DNA of 22,390 nucleotides. It comes from Chara braunii (Eukaryota > Streptophyta > Charophyceae > Charales > Characeae). The notes beneath the pieces were generated by a model that was given only the letters and a program-made list of their open reading frames with translations, was not told where the DNA came from and ran no database searches. How positions within the stretch are numbered: the first letter of the stretch is position 1; each line of letters starts with the position of its first letter. Positions 9,032 through 16,505 of this stretch are shown in pieces. The position numbers and the translations under genes are program-made. The stretch covers positions 114,800 through 137,189 of the forward strand of contig BFEA01000478.1 of the NCBI GenBank assembly GCA_003427395.1, written 5' to 3'.

Positions 9032-12000
9032 GACACATGCACGCTCACACAAATCAATTCGGATCGGATTGATGGATTCGATGTGAACCACTTGATCCAT
9101 CAATCGATTGAGCAATTGGGATCAAATCCATCCAGTGATTGGAATCCTTTTTTTTTTGCTTAACGAAAGAAACACATTCCCTCGACTGTTGTGTGTGCGT
9201 GTGTGCACCCCCTCGAATCAATCAACCAATGTGCATGGGGAAAAAGTTTCAACACCCATTCTGATTCGAGTTTTCGTTTTTCTGGCTCAACAGAATCACA
9301 CGAAAATTTACACAGGTGCAGGTATTGAGTAGCTCTATAAAAAACTGTTAGGTTGTGAAGAGTAGCGCTATGAAAAGATGTTGGGCTGTGAAATGGGCCC
9401 CTGCGGGCCCTGTGCTGCTGGTCGGATGGTGCCTGAACCTCATCCTGACCCCGTGAAGGTGGCAGAATTGTTTTTCTGTCGTGTGTCCTGGTCTTTTCAT
9501 TTTTTCTGTTGGAAAGTCGAAATGAGTCTGTTTCCGCTAATATTTTTTTGTGGAATTGTTTTGCGTTTATGGATTCGTCCAGCTGATCAGCAGGTGGCAG
9601 AACAGCAAATAAGAGAAAATCCGGAAGATAGACCCGAGTCGAATGCTCAGTATACAACTGTTTATGTGGGAAACCTTGCACATGAGGTAGGTCACGTTGC
9701 TCAATGCGATCTGCGAAAACGTTAATACATATGAACAGACCTAGCATGAGTCGACTCTCGCAAATCTTGGTCATATTCGTTTTTCAGTCAGGTTCTGGGA
9801 ACCTCATGATGGACCTATAGGCCTGTGCAGTGTAATATGTGATGGATTCATTCCCTGTGCAGTGTAATAGCCTGGGTGCTTTGTTTGGCGATGCACAATT
9901 GTTGCTGCCAATGAGTTCCTTGAAACAGCCTGGGCATAACTTAGGCTTCAACAGAAACCTTGTTTCTTCTGTTCAGAGCCCCACCATGTTCGAGGCTGCT
10001 TTATACGAGACTTGCCAGTGCTGTTTTACACGAACTTGCTGGTGCTTCCCATTTGTTTTTGGCTGTGGCCCGGAAGCCCAGAATATGCATGTACACTTGT
10101 TTGATCAGTTCAAAATATGCATTGTGGTGGTTTGACAGGTCCTTGGTTTCTGAACCCATTTCCATTGTGTGCAGCATCAGTTGGGTTCTTGTAACCTCTT
10201 GTTGCAACCGATAGGTTTGATCGATTACTCAGCTGTGCAGTGTAAAGCAGTGGTGCCTTTTGGCCCTCCGCCTGCTCTATATAGGCTCTCCTCGAGTCTC
10301 TTCCTATGGTATCTCCCCAAATCTAAGGCGGACATTCTGTCTAAGCTCTCTGTGGTGCGTGCCTGTGCCTTCTGTACCGTTTTTATGCCCTCTGGTGTTC
10401 ATGCTGCATTATGCTACTTCCTGTCTAGGTGTATGATGCCCTCTTGTCTAGGTATCGAGGCTGTGATCGAGGCTATGGCTAGTTTTCTTGAGGTGACAGA
10501 AGCTAACAGCCATCCTGTCATACTGATCCCTACGACCGTTTGAACCTGAGGAGCTATGTGGGCTCATGGGGTAAGTCGGTTTGATAGTAGGGATTGAACC
10601 GAAAATGTTCGAAAATGTTGTTACCTGGAAGGAACCATGTGTTTGCTGCCGGGACTCGCAATGCAGTTGTGGTGCAAATACACCTTTTGATTCACTTTCT
10701 GTGCTTTGGACAGCAACTTGTCAATACCCAGTGAGCTCCCGTTGTCTCTTTGCATCCGTGCTTCAGATGATTTTGTCCGTTAATATAATGTTTCCTCGCT
10801 TTTCTTTTGTGGCACTTGCAGGTCACACAGCACGAATTACACCGGCAGTTCTTGGCACTCGGTGTTGGAGTTATCGAAGATGTTCGTGTCCAAAGGGACA
10901 AAGGATTTGGATTTGTCAGATACAGGGCACATGATGAGGCTGCTCTCGCAATCCAAGCTGCAAACGGGCGAGTCATCTGTGGCAAATCTGTCAAGGTAAT
11001 TTTTCGGACAGGAATGTTATATATCGCTTTCACTTTGTATTGAGCTGTGAACTGCTGGAAGTTATGCTGAAAGCCTTTGGTCTTTGTTGTGATGCGAGGC
11101 CTTTATGCCGAATCGGAAAAGCGTTGAATTGGGGGCTTTTCTTTCGGCTTGTCTGTGTGGTTCCTTTGGGGAGCCAGGGTCATAAGGACCTGGTTTTTTC
11201 CTTTCGTTTTTTTTTTTTTTTTTTTTTTTTTCTTTTTTTGGCAGCAGTACCTCGGCCACTTTCAGAAAATAGGGAAAAGTAGCCCGACAACGGTGGCTGT
11301 TTTGAAACGCTCCCTTTGGGCAGTTTTAGAACTCCTAAAAAGTCGGGGGCTGGGCCCGACAATGGCCGCCGTTGAGCAATGCTCATTGAATAAGAGGTAC
11401 ACTGGCATGCGTGCAAATAAGCATTTTTGGCTTGTATTGATGACAGAATTCTCATTTCGTCAAGGAGTTCCAGAGAGAGTCATTTTTGGTGGGGACTTGT
11501 GGCATGGGCTTTTGGGTTTGTGCACCAATGCCTTGGAGAGTACAGCTGCTGTTGGGCCATTCTGTGCAAAGGTTGGCACACAGCAGCAGCTAGTACGAGA
11601 CCGAGACGCAACGTAAGTTGCTTGGTTCTCCGCGCAGTGTTAACACATTGCGAAAGCTCTTTTGGCCAATTCCTTGCGAAGGTTACTCATAACAAGTCGC
11701 AGTCAGTGTTTCCATTAGTTATTTTGATGTCACAGTGGGACCCATACGGTGGTGGCTGTGCTGTCATGTGTACCATCGGTATGAAGATGACATGGCATTC
11801 TTGTTTTTGTTGTTTGTCACAAGCTCATCAAACCGCCACTCTAGGAGCGGGTTTTTTGGGGGGGTTGCTGACCGGCAGGCGCAGGCGGGTTCAGTCCTGC
11901 AATTCTCAAGTGCTAACTTTGGCCATTTTTTGCGCTCGGAAGAATCAAGAAAAAGAAAAAGAAAATTTGAGATCCTGTAGATTAGGTCGTGATCTTTCCG

Positions 12001-13846
12001 GGAAAAAATATCAGAAAAATGGAAAAGAACTTTCAGACCATGAGAAAAATGCTGCGCCAATTCGTCACATTTTCCATTTTTGCCGCTTCACAACGTGTGG
12101 GTCAACCGAAAACGTGCCCCCACTTCTGCATTTGTTTTGTGGTCAGTAGAATACCTGTAGAACTCTGAAAATTCGAGGGTTAGGTAGTGAAATAAATGCC
12201 GTTCCGATTTGTCTCCTTTTCGACTTGCGCTCTATGACTTTTGGGAAAATGGGAGAAGTACCGCAAAATTTCAGCGATTTTTCATGCAGCCGTGAAACAA
12301 GTCGTGGTGGCAATTTGTCAAATTTTCCATTGTCATTGCATTGCCGGTTGCCCTCATGAACCTGTGCTACCGGTAGCCCTCATGAACCTGTGCCACTGGT
12401 AGCCCTCATGAGCCTGTGCTAATGGTCCCCCGAATTTTTAACGTCGCCTAGATTGTTTTTTTCAAGTGCCAAACTCCCTCGTGCTTACTAGCGTCCTGTG
12501 GCCTCAGTCTAGGCAGCCCAGGATGTTTTTGGTCTCAAAGATGTGCAGACTACCATTATTCCCTGGATACAATGTACAGTGATTATGGCTGCGTTTGGGG
12601 CAACTTTCAGTCCACGTACAGTCTTGTTGAATGTTTGTTGGCTTCAGCGGATGTGTGCTACCTCATTAGGCGCCGGTTTGCCACTGCGGCCTACTTCCTT
12701 AAACATGAGCCCTTTGTGCCGATGAAGGTATATATCTTGTGCGGATCATTGTTATGCTATCATGTGGCATGAAAATTTTGTTTGTTCAACTTCGTTGCCT
12801 TTTGTATGCATGAGTTTTGTCGAGATCACATCTTTTTGAGAATCTGCAATCCCGTCTGAAATGAAGTAGGTTCACCACGACGAGGTATTGCATCTGTTTT
12901 GTGTGCAACAGTTTTGTTGGCGTTTACAGGCCCACTTGTGAAATGAAATGGTCCTCCACGAAAAAATAATGAGGAAGGTGATTTGCATTAGCAGTTCCTT
13001 CAGTGTTGTCTTTCCCAGAACAATATTGAAAGACCAAGCACATTTAATTATTGTTTGAAATGAATGGCATTCACAAGGACCACAACGTGACTGTGATTTT
13101 TGCATGCAGTATGGGAAGTGCCAAATCTGTTTTGTTGTGCATTCATAAACTTGTCTGACTGAGGAATCTGACGTGTAGATTGTGGCTTTTGGCGTGTTTG
13201 TGGGTGCAGTGCTCATGGGGCAGCAAGCCCACCCCATTCGGAGCATCGTCAGCCCCACTGCCCCCTCCACCTCCGGCTACGCACGCGTATCAGGGACTTG
13301 TTGGTGCCTTTAACTGGGGTGGGCTTGTTGCCCCATGAGCGTGCACAGCTCGTCATTCAAAAGGCACTCGGAGCCTACAAAGGGGGGAAAGAAAATTACG
13401 GAAAGTGCCGAGTCTGTTATCGTGTGAGGAGTCTAACGTGCAGGTTGTGATTGCTGGCTTGTTTGTTGGTGCAGTGCTCATGGGGCAGCAAGCCCACCCC
13501 AGTCGGAGCATCATCAGCCCCTTTGCCCCCGCCCCCTCCTGCGACGCCCACGTATCAGGGTCTTGTTGGTGCGTTGAATCAGGGGTATAGTGCTGCGAAT
13601 TTTGTGACCTATGGAAGACAACAAGCTGCTGCGTTTCAGGCTGCAGAGGCTACGGCTAGGGCAGCTCTTTTGCCACTGCCCCAACAGCAGGCAGGCCTTG
13701 GAGTCGGTGTAGGGCTAGGTCAGGCTGGCATCACTGCTGCTAGTGCCACAGGTGCCATCGCTGGTCGCATCGGGTATGACGGAACGTACCCACAGCAGTT
13801 GAACCGGGCCACGATAGATGCACAGCAACGCATTTATTACGGTTAG
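1465..13846 (+). CDS. UBP1-like: UBP1/TIA-1-like oligouridylate-binding RRM protein, 3' part of the gene
   Basis: The coding join is 1465-1526, 2315-2402, 4722-4797, 6685-6715, 7092-7211, 9583-9686, 10822-10995 and 13475-13846. All phases match and give 341 residues plus TAG. Residues 1-20 are the last strand of RRM1 and its linker. RRM2 has RNP2 IFVGDL (25-30) and RNP1 RGFGFVSF (64-71). A polar N/Q/E-rich linker (about 103-147) follows. RRM3 has RNP2 VYVGNL (152-157) and RNP1 KGFGFVRY (187-194). CSWGSKPTP (219-227) opens a Pro-, then Ala/Gln/Gly-rich tail. Triple-RRM proteins of this family bind U-rich RNA in the nucleus and cytoplasm, acting in splicing, mRNA stability and stress granules. 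The start codon and most of RRM1 are outside the window. The closest alternative is the RBP45/47 family, but the linker and CSWGSKPTP tail favour UBP1. The family assignment is very secure; the exact paralogue is not. Confidence 0.93.
1527..2314 (+). other. UBP1-like intron (788 bp)
   Basis: Donor GTAGGA, acceptor TTGCACAG. It contains an 18-nt T run (1558-1575) and further T-rich tracts. I see no gene or repeat inside it. Confidence 0.85.
2315..2402 (+). CDS. UBP1-like: UBP1-like exon: RRM2 beta1-alpha1
   Basis: This 88-bp exon follows TTTGCACAG and ends at a perfect GTAAGT donor. Its first two bases complete the Gly codon left open by the previous exon. It encodes the RNP2 strand ([15 protein letters not shown]) and the first helix of RRM2, ending in YGSC and two bases of a Ser codon. 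The SPEVTD segment is typical of the plant UBP1/RBP45/47 superfamily. Confidence 0.94.
2907..3243 (+). repeat. Degenerate tandem repeat, period about 161 bp, two copies
   Basis: Both units start with CTTTGCCTTGCCCAT (2907 and 3068) and continue through a CTCGCACC segment, a purine-rich block ending GGGTGGTGG, CTTCTCATTTTGAAG and CGGATCTT. They end in CCAAGGTTTC or CTAAGGTTTC. The copies differ by many substitutions and small indels. Confidence 0.75.
4020..4053 (+). ncRNA. Possible 3' half of a decayed hammerhead repeat
   Basis: 4020-4036 matches 1160-1176 (CGAAAC through GTCACA) at 16 of 17 bases. The following CTTCTTGTCCT resembles the GTTTGTTGTCCT of the hammerhead repeat. No CUGAUGA core precedes it, so it would be a non-functional relic. 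Chance similarity remains possible. Confidence 0.4.
4722..4797 (+). CDS. UBP1-like: UBP1-like exon: RRM2 RNP1
   Basis: This 76-bp exon follows a long T-rich tract and GGGCAG. Its first base completes the Ser codon. It encodes [20 protein letters not shown] and then F-R-L-Q-S, with the RNP1 octamer RGFGFVSF. I place the donor at 4798 (GTGAGG), which leaves phase 0 and matches the phase-0 start of the next exon. An internal GT at 4788 (GTTGCA) is a poor donor and breaks the frame. The LQS end differs from the more usual NQQ of land-plant relatives. Confidence 0.92.
4798..6684 (+). other. UBP1-like intron (1,887 bp)
   Basis: Donor GTGAGG, acceptor ACATGCAG. It includes a two-copy 37-bp tandem repeat (5731-5804). 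The small open frames on both strands show no known domain. Confidence 0.82.
5731..5804 (+). repeat. 37-bp tandem repeat, two copies
   Basis: Units at 5731-5767 and 5768-5804 share CCGT, GTGGAGGGGA, ACGCAACAAAGACTGAGTGC. They differ at a few positions. Confidence 0.85.
6685..6715 (+). CDS. UBP1-like: UBP1-like 31-bp microexon in RRM2
   Basis: This very short exon lies between ACATGCAG and GTAAGT. It encodes [10 protein letters not shown] plus the first base of a Gly codon, the second helix of RRM2. It joins the previous exon in phase 0 and the next in phase 1, giving ...EMNGKWLGSR, the standard family order. It is easy for gene finders to miss. Confidence 0.9.
6716..7091 (+). other. UBP1-like intron (376 bp)
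   Basis: The shortest intron seen here, with donor GTAAGT and acceptor TGTGACAG. It has repeated CTTTTATATT phrases (6850-6955) but nothing else of note. Confidence 0.88.
7092..7211 (+). CDS. UBP1-like: UBP1-like exon: end of RRM2 and RRM2-RRM3 linker
   Basis: This 120-bp exon follows TGTGACAG. After completing Gly it encodes [15 protein letters not shown], the last part of RRM2, then an N/Q/E/S-rich linker. I set the donor at 7212 (G|GTTGTT) because it leaves phase 1, which fits the acceptor at 9581-9582. The donor sequence is weak, so the exact end is less certain than the rest. Confidence 0.85.
8195..8229 (+). repeat. TG microsatellite
   Basis: About 17 TG units without interruption. Confidence 0.95.
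8293..8320 (+). repeat. TTGA tetranucleotide microsatellite
   Basis: About six perfect TTGA units after GAA. Confidence 0.93.
8353..8436 (+). repeat. CA-rich imperfect tract
   Basis: Interrupted ACAC and GCAC runs on the same strand as the TG microsatellite, about 125 bp downstream. Confidence 0.8.
8601..8661 (+). ncRNA. Mutated type III hammerhead ribozyme
   Basis: Stem III is 10 bp: 8601-8610 (GGCAGACUGU) with 8652-8661 (ACAGUCUGUC), one G-U pair. The cleavage triplet GUC is at 8609-8611. Stem I is AGGU (8613-8616), loop UCA, ACCU (8620-8623). The core reads CUGAUAA (8625-8631) where CUGAUGA is expected, and GUAA (8649-8652) where GAAA is expected. Both changes hit catalytic-core positions, including G8, so activity is probably lost. 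Stem II is weakened (GUC with GAU). Sequence after the core (ACAGUCUGUCACAG) parallels copy 3 near 1165-1177, so both derive from one family. Confidence 0.8.
8999..9028 (+). repeat. TC microsatellite
   Basis: About 14 uninterrupted TC units. Confidence 0.93.
9067..9105. repeat. 11-bp inverted repeat
   Basis: GATTGATGGAT (9067-9077) is the exact reverse complement of ATCCATCAATC (9095-9105), with a 17-nt spacer. Confidence 0.8.
9583..9686 (+). CDS. UBP1-like: UBP1-like exon: linker and RRM3 RNP2
   Basis: This 104-bp exon follows CGTCCAG. It encodes a Q/E-rich linker, then [15 protein letters not shown] with the RNP2 strand VYVGNL of RRM3. It ends at GTAGGT in phase 0. Two further AGs lie just inside (9589-9590 and 9592-9593); both imply phase 0 and would not fit the previous exon as drawn, but small shifts in the linker cannot be excluded. 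Confidence 0.9.
9687..10821 (+). other. UBP1-like intron (1,135 bp)
   Basis: Donor GTAGGT, acceptor CACTTGCAG. A 124-codon open frame at 10169-10543 has no recognisable domain and is not needed for a continuous UBP1 frame. Confidence 0.85.
10822..10995 (+). CDS. UBP1-like: UBP1-like exon: body of RRM3
   Basis: This 174-bp exon follows CACTTGCAG and ends at GTAATT, phase 0 at both ends. It encodes [10 protein letters not shown], the conserved [19 protein letters not shown] segment with the RNP1 octamer, then the last helix and strand ending in CGKSVK. It runs directly into CSWGSKP at the next exon. The [13 protein letters not shown] region looks shorter than I recall for land-plant UBP1 and closer in length to animal TIA-1. 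Confidence 0.95.
11207..11231 (+). repeat. 25-nt T run
   Basis: Uninterrupted T tract, followed by a further 7-nt T run before GGCAGCAG. Confidence 0.95.
12344..12421 (+). repeat. 26-bp tandem repeat, three copies
   Basis: Units start at 12344, 12370 and 12396 and share GGT(T/A)GCCCTCATGA(A/G)CCTGTGC. A fourth start (ATGGT, 12422) is immediately lost. Confidence 0.9.
13210..13338 (+). pseudogene. Duplicated, truncated terminal exon (copy A) of the UBP1-like gene
   Basis: After GGGTGCAG the sequence repeats the start of the final exon. The encoded 37-residue segment differs from copy B at 5 residues, while about 8 other codons differ only synonymously, which suggests it was once selected as coding. 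Homology stops near 13319, at an inverted arm, and the frame then reads GLVAP and TGA (13336-13338). It keeps an AG acceptor and a CTGAC branch candidate (A at 13171) at the same 38-nt spacing as copy B. It lacks the Ala/Gln/Gly tail and a strong donor. It may be an alternative terminal exon giving a shorter isoform, or a decaying duplicate; the sequence cannot decide. Confidence 0.75.
13211..13340 (+). promoter_or_regulatory. Inverted-arm hairpin over the copy A 3' splice site
   Basis: 13211-13235 pairs with 13316-13340 over 25 bp with one G-U pair and an 80-nt loop. The helix continues after a small internal loop with 13204-13208 and 13342-13346, burying the acceptor AG at 13208-13209. The same 3' arm can pair equally with 13476-13500 and 13469-13473 in copy B. 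The pairing is seen directly; a role in splice-site choice is inference. Confidence 0.7.
13475..13846 (+). CDS. UBP1-like: UBP1-like terminal exon, copy B (C-terminal tail and stop)
   Basis: This exon follows GTTGGTGCAG, with a CTAAC branch-point candidate (A at 13436) 38 nt upstream of the acceptor G. It encodes 123 residues and ends with TAG at 13844-13846. CSWGSKPTP is the end of RRM3. Next come a Pro run, a [17 protein letters not shown] stretch, an Ala/Gln-rich segment and a Gly-rich segment. The end, with YDGTYPQQ and QQRIYYG, resembles the C-terminus of plant UBP1 proteins. It joins in phase 0 to the exon ending at 10995. A truncated duplicate of its start lies 265 bp upstream. Confidence 0.94.
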   Translation, partial: CSWGSKPTPVGASSAPLPPPPPATPTYQGLVGALNQGYSAANFVTYGRQQAAAFQAAEATARAALLPLPQQQAGLGVGVGLGQAGITAASATGAIAGRIGYDGTYPQQLNRATIDAQQRIYYG

Positions 13847-14431
13847 ACCGCCACAGCGTAGTGCCTTTTTTTTGTGAGGAGGCATTTTTGAAACTGCTAT
13901 TCATAGGTATAGCTTTCTTGGCCGGCTTCCGGCCTTCCTCCCGTCTTTGTTGTGCCTTTGTCAGATTTGTCACACTCCCACTTTCTCTCGAGAGAGATCG
14001 CAAGTGCCATCACACTTGCCGCATAAACTGTAGCTGTACTGATGGTTATGGTGTAATGGCCACAGTTCTGCAGTGCTTCTGCTTGTACAATGCGGGCAGT
14101 TGTTTCGGCATCCTGCTTTTCATCCATTGGCTACTGAATCGGGCGTTCGTCTGCCCGCCAGAGGTCCTCAGCTCTCTCTTCTTTTTTCTTTGTTTCCTTC
14201 GTTTCCCGTTTTCCTGTATCGATTCGATTGTAGCCATGTTCTTGGATGAAGCAGGGGGTAGCTCATCCCTAGTGAAAATTCTTTCCGCTCAACTGTGTAG
14301 AACCGGTGGTTGGGTTTTTAACTAACTGGGAGTGATTTGCCATTGTTCTTGTATCAATTGTCTGGATTAGTCAAAGTTCGGCAACTGCAGCAGAGCTCTG
14401 CTTTCTTTCAGACCATTTTTTTTCACTTCTT

Positions 14432-14433
<2 letters not shown>
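13847..14433 (+). other. Probable 3' UTR and 3' flank of the UBP1-like gene
   Basis: This follows the TAG stop. It is T-rich with mixed content and no AATAAA hexamer that I can see; plant-lineage polyadenylation signals are often degenerate, so no cleavage site is proposed. A 154-codon open frame (13861-14325) has no recognisable domain and starts only 15 bp after the stop. Confidence 0.55.

Positions 14434-14490
<57 letters not shown>
14434..14490 (+). repeat. 57-nt T run
   Basis: Uninterrupted T tract about 590 bp after the stop codon. Length in the assembly may be inexact, as homopolymers of this size are error-prone. Confidence 0.95.
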
Positions 14491-14497
<7 letters not shown>

Positions 14498-14970
14498 CTG
14501 GTGGGCGGAGGAGAACATCATTGAGCTGACAGAGAGCAACAGCATTCTCATTGTGAGGACTTTTCTTCTCTTTTTTGTTGTGACCAGTTTTCGCTTCTCC
14601 TTCGTGGTGGGTACTATCTCTTCAAGAGTCTCGTGTACGAGAATCTCGTCCTTTCCTGAGCCCGGTCACGGCCAGTCGGTCATGATTTGTGTTCTGTCAA
14701 ACAATGTCATTCCATCGTGATGGTTAATGCTGGCAGGCATTGCCCTCTATTAATGTATATGACGAAGTTGACGTGGGCCTGGAATGGGCCGTCTCTGTAT
14801 TTGTGCACGCTTGGTGTTGGATTGTTGTTATGAAATGGCGTGTGATGTGCAAGGCTTTCTTTTCGGGATCGAGTATAGGAAGTGAGTCTAGTCAGAAAGT
14901 GCTCTTCTGGGGAGTGGGTGCATCGGACTTCTAGAAAGTGCAGCGAGTAATCGATTCGCTATGGAATAGC

Positions 14971-15095
14971 GAATGAGAGGTATAGGAGATTGCTTTGAAC
15001 GTGTCTCTTGATGCTTCTTTGTTGGCTTGACAGCTGATGAATCTAAAACAGGAATCTAAAACAGGGAATGAGAAGTATAGGAGATTGCTCCGAAC
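14971..15095 (+). repeat. 30-bp direct repeat, 95 bp apart
   Basis: GAATGAGAGGTATAGGAGAT at 14971 recurs at 15066 with three mismatches over 30 bp (14971-15000 and 15066-15095). Confidence 0.85.
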
Positions 15096-15438
15096 TATAC
15101 ATGCGGTGCATCACTTGCACGGGAGTTGGGCACGTCGGTGCATAGAGCGCATGCATGCGCGCGCACGTCATTGTAAGTACGGAAATTAGGGTCTATTTAA
15201 TTAACAAATTCAAAAAGGGCAGGCTGTGGTAATCAAGTGTCTTTCCCTTGTGAAGATTTTACGTTCACAGAAGAAAAAAATTAAATCGGGCTGCTTCGTA
15301 TTGCTATTTGGATCCAGCTTGTTTTCCAAAGGTCCTATATATCGAAATGCTGGTGGGACACGAGCAGGGCAGCAATACATACTGTGGATTCGAATTCAGG
15401 TCGGGTGTTCCAGCAGTTATCGATTTTTAACTTGCTAC

Positions 15439-15533
15439 TAATAATGCAGTAGCTCTCCCTTTTTTGTGTTTTTTTTTCCGTACGTGTAATAATGCAGTAG
15501 CTCTCCCTTTTTTGTGTTTTTTTTCCGTACGTG
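15439..15533 (+). repeat. 48-bp tandem repeat, two copies
   Basis: Units at 15439-15486 and 15487-15533 are identical except for one T in the T run (TAATAATGCAGTAGCTC, TTTTTTGTG, T run, CCGTACGTG). This points to recent duplication. Confidence 0.92.
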
Positions 15534-16430
15534 TAGTGGACCTATGGGCCTCTCTCCAGTAGTTGCCACTTGCACAAAAGACAAACATTGGCAGTGCATG
15601 GTTCCAGTTTCTAGTAGAAGGTTCATGCTAGTTTTGCACTTTTGGCGAGAGGTGGAGTGAAGCCCAGAAAATCACTTGCCGAGTTAGTAAGTCAGTAACC
15701 CATAACTGCCGAAACATGCAACTGAATTTGAAGCACACGATTGTATACACATATCACGGTGGCTTTTCTTTCTTGTCTTTTTGTGTTCGTTTCCTCATTG
15801 TTTTCCTTCCGTACATGCGCCCAGCTGCCGAACCTGACAAACCAGCTTCCCACTGCGTATAACCTTTTTGCTCGGTCACGCTCAAGACTCACATTGTCCT
15901 TTTCCACTGCATAAGCGCAAGTATACGGACGGACAAGTCTTCAATTGTAGCAAAATCCCTCTTTCGTAACAATTGCGTAATTCAACCAGGTTCATCCTCT
16001 TTCACATACCATCCAAGCCGGGCTCTCCCACGGATGACCCCTGATCGCTTATGTTTCGTGTGCGGAAATACTGCACAACCCATTCCGGTCCCAACCCTTT
16101 TTCGAATTTCGCCCTTCTCCCCTACTCTCCCGGTTTTTACCATCCTGTCCTACAAACACAATCCGACCCATGAGGGCTGGTATGAATGCAAAATGCTTAC
16201 CAGCTTGCATAGAATGAATTCATCATGCCAAGGAGTCCACTTGTTAACCATTTGTGTGTGATTGGGGACACCACCCCGCTTGAAGAAGAAACCATGGGAT
16301 GATCCTGGTGTGAGGTGTGCGTAGAATGAATTCATCGTGACGTCCTCTATACACTTTCCCCGTATGCAGTGAAGAAAATGCTTCAATAACAGCGAAAACT
16401 TTATGGAGGACCTCTGCAGCGGTTCTTTTG

Positions 16431-16505
16431 GCTTAACGGGGGGCGGGGGGGGGGGGTTCTTTTGGTTCTTTTGGCTTATCCGGGGGTTCTTTTGGCTTAA
16501 CGGGA
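16431..16505 (+). repeat. GGTTCTTTTGGCTTA repeats around a G tract
   Basis: GGTTCTTTTGG occurs about four times, three with the GCTTA extension. Between the first two lies a G tract with one C (about 16438-16456), which could form a G-quadruplex. Confidence 0.75.

Larger units (their letters stand above)
7212..9582 (+). other. UBP1-like intron (2,371 bp)
   Basis: It holds a purine/G-rich block (about 7497-7880), a TG microsatellite followed by a TTGA repeat and a CA-rich tract (8195-8436), a mutated hammerhead (8601-8661), an AT-rich block (about 8728-8840) and a TC microsatellite (8999-9028). No exon was recognised. Confidence 0.83.
10996..13474 (+). other. UBP1-like intron to terminal exon copy B (2,479 bp)
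   Basis: Donor GTAATT. It contains a 25-nt T run (11207-11231), a 26-bp tandem repeat (12344-12421), and near its end the duplicated exon copy A with its hairpin. If copy A is used, the intron ends at 13209. Confidence 0.85.
13112..13586 (+). repeat. Intragenic tandem duplication of the intron end and exon start
   Basis: The first unit runs from about 13112 to 13319 and the second from about 13400 to 13586. Both contain the intron end (GTGCC..TCTGTT, CTRAC branch site, acceptor) and the first part of the terminal exon. Unit one has about 27 extra bases near 13130-13157. The 3' inverted arm lies between them. Confidence 0.8.
14491..16430. other. No gene recognised; short repeats only
   Basis: Contents seen: a 30-bp direct repeat (14971-15000 and 15066-15095, three mismatches), an 8-bp inverted repeat (14954-14961 and 14967-14974), a 14-nt palindrome GCGCATGCATGCGC (15147-15160) and a 48-bp tandem repeat (15439-15533). 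Open frames are short and without known motifs. Confidence 0.6.

Noticed and set aside
9160-9774. 204-codon open frame on the - strand
   Set aside because: It is antisense to the well-supported exon 9583-9686, has a low-complexity start and no known motif.
10169-10543. Open frame in the intron as an extra UBP1 exon
   Set aside because: The flanking exons join in phase 0 to give the standard [17 protein letters not shown] order, so no exon is needed here.
15036-15060. CTGATGAATC as a hammerhead core
   Set aside because: No GAAA or stem II follows; the bases belong to a short AATCTAAAACAGG repeat.
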